A stretch of 64,000 bases of DNA from Pseudoalteromonas marina (GTDB lineage: Bacteria; Pseudomonadota; Gammaproteobacteria; Enterobacterales; Alteromonadaceae): NCBI RefSeq assembly GCF_000238335.3, contig NZ_AHCB03000006.1, positions 62,001 through 126,000 of the forward strand, given 5' to 3'. Positions 1-7,353 of the stretch are shown piece after piece. Position 1 is the stretch's first letter. Each line of letters starts with the position of its first letter. The notes under the pieces were generated by a model. That model worked only from the letters and a program-made list of their open reading frames with translations. It searched no databases and had not been told where the DNA came from. The translations under genes were made by a program, and so were the position numbers.

Positions 1-516
1 TTTAATTGAAACTTCCAATTTGCGGGCAGGCCATTTAGCATCAAAGTAGCCAAGCTCCAAAAGCATAGATTCTATTTTTTTATACGCTGACTCATAGTCA
101 CCATGGTTTAGCACATCACCCTGTTTTAAATTGGTATTTTTAATAAGGGTTTGTAATTGTTTATCGTTCTTCCCTTCACCATTTAATGTAATATTAATGG
201 CGTCTATCCGTGTTGCAGGACCACGCTCAATTTTTACAACGAGTTCACTATCGTCTTTATCAAATTCAACCTCAACTGTTGGGCTGTAGTAACCCAGTGC
301 TTTTATGCTGTTTTGTACCTGGCTTTTAGCATAACGTTGAAGGGTTCTTGTTGGTTTTTCACCTGTAAGCTGCTTTAGGTATAGCGCTACGTTTTTTTCT
401 AAATCACCATTTATGCCTTTAATTTTGTAGTCTTCGATGACTCTTTCTGCCGCATAGGAATTTGCAGTCATAAAAACAATGGCAATGCACATGCAACGTA
501 AAAACTTAATAAACAA
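1..516 (-). CDS. tamA: TamA-type outer-membrane assembly protein (5' part, runs off window)
   Basis: The 172 visible residues begin with a signal peptide ending near SYAA and continue into POTRA-type repeats (GDLEKNVALYLKQL, then ALGYYSPTVEVEF, then ELGYFDAKWP). This is the N-terminal periplasmic part of TamA, the Omp85-family partner of TamB that helps insert proteins and lipids into the outer membrane. The barrel lies beyond base 1. The best start is TTG at 516, because AAGGA sits just upstream; an ATG at 492 has no ribosome site but would still leave a hydrophobic leader. BamA also has POTRA repeats; the short first repeat and single-leader layout fit TamA better. Confidence 0.8.
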   Translation of the reverse strand, partial: MFIKFLRCMCIAIVFMTANSYAAERVIEDYKIKGINGDLEKNVALYLKQLTGEKPTRTLQRYAKSQVQNSIKALGYYSPTVEVEFDKDDSELVVKIERGPATRIDAINITLNGEGKNDKQLQTLIKNTNLKQGDVLNHGDYESAYKKIESMLLELGYFDAKWPARKLEVSIK

Positions 517-718
517 GCAAATATCCTTACTCTTATATACTACTTAAAACGAGCTAATGTGGCGCATATTAACATAGCCATAATGACCAACACATTAACT
601 TAATGACAAACTCAGTTTAAATATGAAATGTGAAGAAGATAAAATTAGTACGCGTTAAGACAATATTTTAGTTACAATAGTGCCAACGAACACAAAATTA
701 TTTTTAGATGAGTTTTTA

Positions 719-1054
719 ATGCAATTTCCAGATGACGAAAACGGCCAGCTGTTAGCCGAAATAGCCGCTGCAGGCGTCGATTTAAGTAAAATGCAGCAAA
801 TCGACTTTTTCATTTTATTTGAGCAACAAGCCGATGCTGATAAGTTTGCTAAAGATATTGTTTCTGATGCATTAGTACAAACCGCTGACGTCGAAAAATG
901 CAAAGACACTGGCGTTTGGGAAGTAATCACTCATGTACAAATGGTACCAGAGCACACATTACTAGGCCAAGCTGAACAGTACCTAGAAAGTATAGCGAAT
1001 GGCTATAACGGTTACGGTGACGGCTGGGGATTAATGGACGAAGACGCCGCTTAA
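719..1054 (+). CDS. RraB-like protein (possible regulator of RNase E)
   Basis: About 111 residues. The N-terminal FPDDENGQLLAEIAAAG and the C-terminal GYNGYGDGWGLM followed by an acidic tail match the RraB fold family, whose E. coli founder binds the RNase E scaffold and inhibits RNA cleavage. Many genomes hold such stand-alone RraB domains whose target is unknown, so the role is inference. ATG 719 is preferred because family members commonly begin just before the FPDDE motif and AGATGAG lies upstream; GTG 680 in the same frame would add 13 residues. The gene is divergent from tamA and convergent with radD. Confidence 0.75.
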   Translation: MQFPDDENGQLLAEIAAAGVDLSKMQQIDFFILFEQQADADKFAKDIVSDALVQTADVEKCKDTGVWEVITHVQMVPEHTLLGQAEQYLESIANGYNGYGDGWGLMDEDAA

Positions 1055-1062
1055 TATATTAA

Positions 1063-1094
1063 AAATCAGTTAAGTTTAACGACTTAACTGATTT
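1063..1094. terminator. Bidirectional hairpin between rraB-like gene and radD
   Basis: A perfect 13-bp inverted repeat (AAATCAGTTAAGT, 6-nt loop, then its complement) lies between the convergent genes. Its right arm covers the last codons and the stop of radD, so the hairpin is partly coding. A-rich and T-rich flanks allow it to work in both directions. Confidence 0.75.
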
Positions 1095-2827
1095 GCCTTT
1101 CTAAAACTCCCCTTATAATCAAATAGCTTATCTGCTACTTTCCAACCATATTTTTTACTTTTTCGCGCAATCACAAAGTCAGGGGGCACCAAGTCGAACT
1201 GCGCTTTAATTACCTGTTCTGCTGCTTCAAAGTCTGTTGGTTTTTGTCCATGCGCAAGCCGTTTGCCAAATTGTTTATTAAATATAAACTGACCGCCTTT
1301 ACTGGCAAGGTTATAGACTTCATCACAACTAGTGCCGTCTTCGTCAAAATAAGTAACTTTGATTAGCTCGTCTTTAAGTTGAGTTACTGTTAGCCCACTA
1401 CAACGAAGCACTAATGCATTTTTTAAGTTTAGCGCATTACGCAACTTGTCGTCAGGATCAGCCATTATAACGCCGCAGTCGTGGCATTTTCGAGCAGCAA
1501 TATCGTTTTGCGCACCACATTCCTCACACTCTTTAAATCTAAAACGATAATCACACTGCTCTTTGCTACCTTCATCGTCTTCTAATAATCCTTGGCAACG
1601 TCTACCAAAATGCTCAACAACTTTGCCAGCAGAGTCCGTTTTACCCCAAAATATATTAGCAAACCCACAACCTGGACAAAGTACTTGTACAGGTTCATTA
1701 TCGCTGCCGCCTTTTTTATCCCCTACTTCAGGGTGAAATAAATTAAAACCATTTCCGGCATAATCAATCACTAAGCAATCGGTTTTAGATTCTGATAATC
1801 GTAAGCCCCGACCTACAATTTGTTGGTATAAGCTTACAGACTCTGTAGGACGCAAGATGGCAATAAAATCTACATGTGGCGCATCAAAGCCGGTTGTTAA
1901 CACAGAAACATTAACCAAATACTTTAACGTTTTACTTTTAAACGCAGAAATGATTTTATCGCGTTCAATATTAGGCGTATCGCCTGTAATTAGCGCGCTT
2001 TGGCCTGTTGGTAAGTAGCTTAATATTTCTTGGGCATGCATAACTGTTGCCGCAAAAACCATTACACCTTTGCGCTGCTCGCTATATGCAATCACTTGTT
2101 TAAGAATAGCCTGAGTTGCTCGCTCGTTACTTTTTAAAAGCGCGTTCATATCATCGGCAGTGTATTGGCCAAACGCATTCGTCTCTAGAGACGAAAAATC
2201 GTAGTGGTTAATGGCAGCATCAACTTCATTTGGTGGGGTTAAATAGTTATTTTTAATCATGTACCTAAGCGGCAATTCAAATATACAACGTTTAAATGGG
2301 CTTTCTGTCGTCCCTTTAACAAAACCATGATAATGGTGATGGTATATCCACCCCATGCCTAAACGATAAGGCGTAGCCGTTAAGCCTAATACTTTTAAAT
2401 GCGGGTTGTACGCTTGTAATGCACTTATAACTTTGCCGTATTGGCTTTTTTTATCACCATTTACTCTGTGGCATTCATCAATGATAAGTAAAGAATAATG
2501 CTCATTGAGTTTATCCAAATTACGTGAAAGTGACTGCACACTAGCAAAAGTGACTTGATGCGTTAAAGATTTTTCTTTTAAACCTGCTGAAAATATACTC
2601 GCCTCTAAACCAAAGCTTTTATATTTTTGTGAATTTTGCTCTACGAGTTCTTTAACATGAGCAAGTACCAATATTTTTTGTTTAGCTATACGGGCAAGCT
2701 CAGCGATGACTAAACTTTTACCTGCACCTGTTGGCAACACAATAACTGCGGGATCGTTGGTTTTTCTAAAGTGAACAACGGTGCGTTCAACCGCCTCTTG
2801 CTGATAGGGTCTAAGTTTATAGCTCAT
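1076..2827 (-). CDS. radD: RadD (YejH) superfamily 2 helicase/ATPase
   Basis: 583 residues, close to the 586 of E. coli RadD. Helicase motifs are visible: Q/RPYQQ at about 7-10, Walker A PTGAGKS at 32-38, DECH at 117-120, SAT-like GLTATPYRLG, and motif VI QQIVGRGLRLSES. After the helicase core come CPGC, CxxC and CxxCG pairs of a zinc-binding region typical of RadD. RadD helps recover from double-strand breaks and stimulates RecA-mediated strand exchange. The gene stands alone with a promoter gap upstream and a shared terminator at its 3' end. Confidence 0.9.
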   Translation of the reverse strand: MSYKLRPYQQEAVERTVVHFRKTNDPAVIVLPTGAGKSLVIAELARIAKQKILVLAHVKELVEQNSQKYKSFGLEASIFSAGLKEKSLTHQVTFASVQSLSRNLDKLNEHYSLLIIDECHRVNGDKKSQYGKVISALQAYNPHLKVLGLTATPYRLGMGWIYHHHYHGFVKGTTESPFKRCIFELPLRYMIKNNYLTPPNEVDAAINHYDFSSLETNAFGQYTADDMNALLKSNERATQAILKQVIAYSEQRKGVMVFAATVMHAQEILSYLPTGQSALITGDTPNIERDKIISAFKSKTLKYLVNVSVLTTGFDAPHVDFIAILRPTESVSLYQQIVGRGLRLSESKTDCLVIDYAGNGFNLFHPEVGDKKGGSDNEPVQVLCPGCGFANIFWGKTDSAGKVVEHFGRRCQGLLEDDEGSKEQCDYRFRFKECEECGAQNDIAARKCHDCGVIMADPDDKLRNALNLKNALVLRCSGLTVTQLKDELIKVTYFDEDGTSCDEVYNLASKGGQFIFNKQFGKRLAHGQKPTDFEAAEQVIKAQFDLVPPDFVIARKSKKYGWKVADKLFDYKGSFRKANQLSR

Positions 2828-2913
2828 GGGAAAATAATTGGATTTGAATAAGAATACGTTATCTAATAACGGATGGCGTTTTTTAGCTTTATTTAAATTA
2901 TTGACAGGAAATA

Positions 2914-2938
2914 AAAAGAGAAGCTGCGCCTCTCTTTT
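2914..2938 (-). terminator. Terminator after the H-NS family gene
   Basis: On the minus strand AAAAGAG pairs with CTCTTTT around an 11-nt loop, followed by TTATTT. It lies just after the stop of the H-NS family gene and before radD. The stem is short, so confidence is moderate. Confidence 0.55.
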
Positions 2939-2944
2939 ATATTG

Positions 2945-3247
2945 TTAAGCTAGGTGTTTTTGTAAATCAACATTTTCAAACGCTTTTGGGCGGCGGCCAC
3001 GGCCAGTCCACTCAATGATTTCACCATCAACTTCAATGCGATATTTAGCTTTAACTTTAGTGCGCTTATCTGCGGATGTGTCTTGTAAATCTTCTAACGT
3101 AAGTCCTTTTTCTTTTAAAAGATCCAAAACTTCCTGTTTTGCTTTTTGCTGTTGGGTATATTTTGAAATTGCATCAGTAACTAATTGTTGTGCTTTTTCA
3201 AGTTCAGTTAAGGATGCAGTCTTTATAAAAGCTCGAACTTCTTTCAT
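2945..3247 (-). CDS. H-NS family nucleoid-associated protein
   Basis: 100 residues. The N-terminal two thirds is charged and helical (oligomerisation coiled coil), and the C-terminal part carries EWTGRGRRPKAF, the AT-hook-like DNA-binding motif of the H-NS family (W-T-G-x-G-R-x-P). Such proteins silence AT-rich and foreign DNA and bend DNA in the nucleoid. Start ATG 3247 follows an AAAGAGATAT stretch that serves as the ribosome site. It is single-gene, with an intergenic AT-rich leader of about 190 nt upstream. It could be a paralogue and not the main H-NS. Confidence 0.85.
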   Translation of the reverse strand: MKEVRAFIKTASLTELEKAQQLVTDAISKYTQQQKAKQEVLDLLKEKGLTLEDLQDTSADKRTKVKAKYRIEVDGEIIEWTGRGRRPKAFENVDLQKHLA

Positions 3248-3434
3248 TTATATCTCTTTAAATTTATAAACATAACAAAATAAGTATAGATACTTTAATT
3301 TAAAATAACTATGACAAAGAATAAAGATTTTAAAAATAAGAAATTGCTATTACTAAAATTAATACACAAAATAACTAAAAAACTATCAACTTTTTTAAAA
3401 GCAAAATTGATATAAACTGTTAACTAAATTAAAG

Positions 3435-4364
3435 CTACATTTCCTTTGGAGAAATTTTTATTTGCCAACAAAACAGTTCATTATTTACATTGAATGTCGC
3501 AATAGACATTTTCATATTTTTAAGCTTTGCAGCTTCAAATTTTTCGTAAATTTCATCTTCACTAAATGCAACAGAAGTTTGATCTAATAACCTTTCAATT
3601 TGTTGTCTTAAAGCATTTTGTAAGCTATTTAATTTTGTTTTACTCGTTTGATCAATATTTAGCATTATCTTTGATACTTTAGACATTATATCTGCAAACC
3701 AGAGCTTTTCTTCATCATTGGATATATTTAAGCTCTGAATTTTTTGAATCACTTCTTTATTTCGTGTCTGAAATAACTCAATATGACCTTGAAGCTTCAA
3801 AGTTACTAAGCTTTCAAGTTCATTTAATATGTTGTTTTCCAACATCCAATTAAGTATTTTCAAACCGCTTTTGCAATCGTTGGTTATAACTGAATCAGGG
3901 TGATGCATCATTAATATAATTTCACCATCTTTATTAAGCACTCTACGTGCCTCATTTAAAGAGTGTGACCAATTAGAATACTCAAAACCGAATTGGCTAA
4001 CTAATATATCAAAATACTCATTTGGATAAGGTAGATTTTCTAATGAAGTATTAAACTGAAACTTAACTTTATTAATAGCACTATTAATTTCATCAACATC
4101 ACTGGTAATTTTTAACTCATCAATGTTTGCTAAGTCGCAGCCATACACCGAGCCAGATAAGTTTTTTCTTTTTAAAAGGCATTGTAGCCAGATTGCTAAC
4201 GCTCCCTTACCGGTTGCTAAATCAAGATAAACAGCACCTTCTCCTTTTTCTAATACAACGTCATCCCAAAAGTTTAACACTTCTTCTGGGTAACCTAGGG
4301 CTGTATTTGCATCACCAAAACTAGATAAAGCTTTTGTAAGGTCCCAGTAATGATCCCAGTGCAT
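3435..4364 (-). CDS. Class I SAM-dependent methyltransferase
   Basis: 309 residues. Motif I is VYLDLATGKGALAIWL (about residues 45-60), and YFDILVSQFGFEYS matches motif IV/post-motif of Methyltransf_11/25 enzymes, so SAM binding is well supported; the substrate is not recognisable. The C-terminal half is helical, about 150 residues, and unlike common small-molecule methyltransferases. GGAGAAAATAAA precedes ATG 4364. The start codon lies only about 18 nt after the T-run of the preceding receptor's terminator, which leaves little room for its own promoter. It is therefore likely expressed by read-through from the receptor. Confidence 0.8.
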   Translation of the reverse strand: MHWDHYWDLTKALSSFGDANTALGYPEEVLNFWDDVVLEKGEGAVYLDLATGKGALAIWLQCLLKRKNLSGSVYGCDLANIDELKITSDVDEINSAINKVKFQFNTSLENLPYPNEYFDILVSQFGFEYSNWSHSLNEARRVLNKDGEIILMMHHPDSVITNDCKSGLKILNWMLENNILNELESLVTLKLQGHIELFQTRNKEVIQKIQSLNISNDEEKLWFADIMSKVSKIMLNIDQTSKTKLNSLQNALRQQIERLLDQTSVAFSEDEIYEKFEAAKLKNMKMSIATFNVNNELFCWQIKISPKEM

Positions 4365-4381
4365 TTTATTTTCTCCAAAAA

Positions 4382-4407
4382 AAAGAGTGACTCAAGAGTC
4401 ACTCTTT
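4382..4407 (-). terminator. Strong hairpin between TonB receptor and methyltransferase
   Basis: AAAGAGTGACTC, a 2-nt loop, then GAGTCACTCTTT; on the minus strand it is followed by a run of eight T. The 12-bp perfect stem and T-run are a textbook intrinsic terminator for the TonB receptor ending at 4428. The ribosome site of the methyltransferase begins directly after the T-run. Confidence 0.9.
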
Positions 4408-4427
4408 ATTATATCTAAACTAAAAAC

Positions 4428-7022
4428 TTAGAAAGACTGTTTAAAGTTTAAGTACATTGTACGACCAAAACCTGAGTAAAGATCGAAGTTGTAGTCACGA
4501 CCGCCAAAAGCGAAAAGTGGTGGCTGCTTGCCAAATGCATTTTGTGCACCGAAGCTCACTTTACCGTTCCAAGGTGTGTTGTACGCAACTTGTAGATCAT
4601 GAGTTACCCATGAAGGAATGTGACCTTCACACTCACCATCTGCAGTGATGTCTTCACACTGGCTATCAATCAGGTTTAGATTCCAAGTGAAATCAAAATC
4701 AGAAATAGAGTAAACGTTAGACAGGTTTAGACGCATTTGCGGTACACCTGGATCATCTACGAAGTTACGACCACCATCTGTTTTGAAATCAACAATGTGA
4801 GATAGGTTAAAGTTAGTTCTTAAAGTACCAGCATCACCAAATTCAAACATTGAATTAGCTTTAAAGTCGATACCTGAAGTTTCTAAACTACCATCGTTAC
4901 CAAAACCACGTACTAGCTGAGTAATCGCACCGTTTGGTGAACGAGATACAGTGAATGCATCTGGCACAGAGTCACCACGTAAACGTGCATCAATGATAGC
5001 TTGAGCAGAAAACGCACGGATTCGGTTAGTGATTTCAATGTTGTAGTAATCAAGCTCTACAGAAATCGCATCTGTTACTTGGTAAACAACACCAAGTGAG
5101 TATTGGTCAGACTGCTCTGAACCTAGATTAGGGTTAGCAATAACTAATGCGTTGATTTGTGAAGAACAATCTGCAGCTTCACCAATTGCTAAACATGTAG
5201 CTTCATCAGAAACTGAATCAGCTGATTCAGAAGGCTGTTGAGTTAAGTCTGGTAATGAAGGAGCGCGGAAACCTTTACCCCAAGATGCACGAAGTACTAA
5301 GTCATCGATTGGGTTGTAACGTGCTGATACTTTAGGTGAGAAATCTGAACCATAGTCAGAGTAATCATCGTAACGACCGGCAAAGTTAAGCTCAAACTCT
5401 TCAGTTACTGGAACTAATGTTTCAAAGAATAAACCACGAACTGAACGTCCACCACCTGCACTGCTACCTGAAGAACCACCTACTTGACCTGCTGCAGAAA
5501 GTGAATCGTATACGTCAGCATAATCTTCTGAACGGTATTCAAAACCTACGAATGCTTGGATTGCACCTGCGTCTGTTTCCATGATGTCAAACGCAGCATT
5601 TGCGTAAAACTCTTCTTGGTTAAACTTACCAGTACGTGAAGTAGTTACCGTCATTGCGCCTCTAACTTCTTCAGATGCACCGAACGGGTCGTTAAGCATG
5701 TAAGTACCGTCGTTAATGTATTGACGAGCAATACTACGAAGGATGTAACCTGTACCTACGTTGTGGCTTTCGTTAATTGTTTTACGAACACCTGTTTCAA
5801 CAGAAACGTCACCAATCATGCCTTTAGCGCCAAAACCGATATCTTTAAGCTCTGTAGAAAGGTTGTTGTCACGATTACCTAACGCAGCAAAACGATGCCA
5901 AAAATCTAGACCTTGCTGTTCCATTTCTAGAGAAGCATCGTAGATTGGGCTGTTAGGGTTAGTTGGGTTGTTAGGGCTATCGGCACTAACAAATACTGTA
6001 TCTGTTGATGCGTCAAACGCTGTTGTATCTAGACCTGGAGCGTAACGACCGAATGATTTAGTTTGTGCGATGTTGATGTCTGTGTAAATACTCCAGTCAT
6101 CGTTCACATCGTATGTAGCTTTAACGAAAGCTGAGCGGTTTTTGATTGACGCTTCATCAGCAGATACTGCTGCGAAGTTAAAACCACAACGTGCGCCAAT
6201 GCGGTAGAAGTTTTCATTACCTACGCCTTCACATGTAGCTTCTGGAGAGAAGAAATCAAAATTACTTGCTCTTTCACCATCTGTAGTTGTGAATGTTGTG
6301 AAGTTGTTTGAATAAACTGAACCACCTGGGCTGTACCATGGGAAGTCACGAGCGTAAACAATGTCACGACCACTCCAAGATGCACCAGCAAGTACACGAG
6401 AGTTGTCTGAAGAAGCACCGAAAAGTACAGAACCATTTTCACGGTCGCCGCCTTCATGCTCAATACGGCCAGAACCTAAAGTAACTTCTGCACCATTAAA
6501 GTCTTTACGTAAAATTACGTTAATTACACCACCGATAGCATCTGAACCGTAAAGTGCAGAAGCACCATCAGTAAGGATTTCAACACGCTCAACAGCTGCC
6601 ATTGGGATTGAGTTCAAATCTTGGCTTGAACCAGTAAGAGTTGACTTAGGTAAACGACGGCCATCTACTAAAACTAGAGAACGGTCAGAACCTAAACCAC
6701 GTAAGCTTACCGTAGTAGCGCCCTGAGCAGAACTACCAGACTGCGGACGGAACGAACCCAGACTGTTAAATGTAGTATTACGTAATAAATCAGCTACTGA
6801 AGTTTCACCACTAAGCTCGATTGCAGTACGGTCGATAACTGTTACTGGTAAATCACCAGCCATATCAACACGTTTGATACGTGAACCAGTTACTTCAATA
6901 CGCTCAACTTTTTCTGCAGAATCTTCTTCTGCAGCAAAAGAACTTGCTGAAAATGCAGCTGTAGATGCTGCGCCAAAAGCGATCGCTAAGCGAACTGCTT
7001 TTGAAACTTTGTTATTTAACAT
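4428..7022 (-). CDS. TonB-dependent receptor, outer-membrane
   Basis: 864 residues from ATG 7022, chosen because GGGAGAA lies 5 nt upstream; an in-frame ATG at 7043 adds seven residues without a ribosome site. Signal peptide ends near SSFAA; the TonB-box region VERIEVTGSRIKR is followed by a plug (LPVTVIDRTAIEL to VINVILRKDFNGAEV) and a 22-strand-type barrel ending in the terminal Phe of NFKQSF. The plug wording (GSRIKR, SMAAVERVEILTDGASALYG) belongs to the large Xanthomonas/Alteromonas-type receptors used for peptides, sugars or other nutrients, not classic siderophores. No Fur-like site is seen upstream. Substrate unknown; the linked gene is a methyltransferase. Confidence 0.9.
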   Translation of the reverse strand: MLNNKVSKAVRLAIAFGAASTAAFSASSFAAEEDSAEKVERIEVTGSRIKRVDMAGDLPVTVIDRTAIELSGETSVADLLRNTTFNSLGSFRPQSGSSAQGATTVSLRGLGSDRSLVLVDGRRLPKSTLTGSSQDLNSIPMAAVERVEILTDGASALYGSDAIGGVINVILRKDFNGAEVTLGSGRIEHEGGDRENGSVLFGASSDNSRVLAGASWSGRDIVYARDFPWYSPGGSVYSNNFTTFTTTDGERASNFDFFSPEATCEGVGNENFYRIGARCGFNFAAVSADEASIKNRSAFVKATYDVNDDWSIYTDINIAQTKSFGRYAPGLDTTAFDASTDTVFVSADSPNNPTNPNSPIYDASLEMEQQGLDFWHRFAALGNRDNNLSTELKDIGFGAKGMIGDVSVETGVRKTINESHNVGTGYILRSIARQYINDGTYMLNDPFGASEEVRGAMTVTTSRTGKFNQEEFYANAAFDIMETDAGAIQAFVGFEYRSEDYADVYDSLSAAGQVGGSSGSSAGGGRSVRGLFFETLVPVTEEFELNFAGRYDDYSDYGSDFSPKVSARYNPIDDLVLRASWGKGFRAPSLPDLTQQPSESADSVSDEATCLAIGEAADCSSQINALVIANPNLGSEQSDQYSLGVVYQVTDAISVELDYYNIEITNRIRAFSAQAIIDARLRGDSVPDAFTVSRSPNGAITQLVRGFGNDGSLETSGIDFKANSMFEFGDAGTLRTNFNLSHIVDFKTDGGRNFVDDPGVPQMRLNLSNVYSISDFDFTWNLNLIDSQCEDITADGECEGHIPSWVTHDLQVAYNTPWNGKVSFGAQNAFGKQPPLFAFGGRDYNFDLYSGFGRTMYLNFKQSF

Positions 7023-7114
7023 TTGATTCTCCCAGGAATACATTTATTAATTATAATTTTTTCAGTCTAGCGGTACAAAACGTATTGAGTACCCCAATCA
7101 CTGTGCCTTCAATG

Positions 7115-7141
7115 ATAATACTAGTGAAAGAGCAAGGTCAA
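7115..7141 (-). promoter_or_regulatory. Candidate sigma-70 promoter of the TonB receptor
   Basis: On the minus strand TTGACC, a 15-nt spacer, then TATTAT, about 90 nt before the receptor start. The spacer is short, so this is a moderate match only. Confidence 0.4.
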
Positions 7142-7148
7142 CAAGGAA

Positions 7149-7163
7149 TTAACGTTGCGTTAA
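7149..7163. promoter_or_regulatory. Candidate palindromic operator upstream of the TonB receptor
   Basis: TTAACGTTGCGTTAA: 6-bp arms around TTG. It lies just upstream of the candidate -35 box, a position typical of a regulator site; the size resembles LacI-family operators, but the regulator is unknown. Confidence 0.3.
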
Positions 7164-7353
7164 TAATTAATTACTAAAAAGAGCTAAACGTAAATTACAT
7201 CAAAAAAAAATAAATCTTAAACTATTGTTAATTAACAAATAAATACACAATCTAAATTTAGTGCATTAACAGTTTGTTGCTTTTTTCACTTCAAATTAAA
7301 ATATTTACTTTTGTAAGTTTTGTAGTTCAACGCAAATTTAATAAGCAAAGAGC

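Larger units (their letters stand above)
7023..7353. other. Intergenic region between TonB receptor and polB
   Basis: About 330 AT-rich bases with no credible gene. It contains the candidate receptor promoter, a 15-bp imperfect-centre palindrome upstream of it, and the 3' flank of polB, where I see no clear terminator hairpin. Confidence 0.6.
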
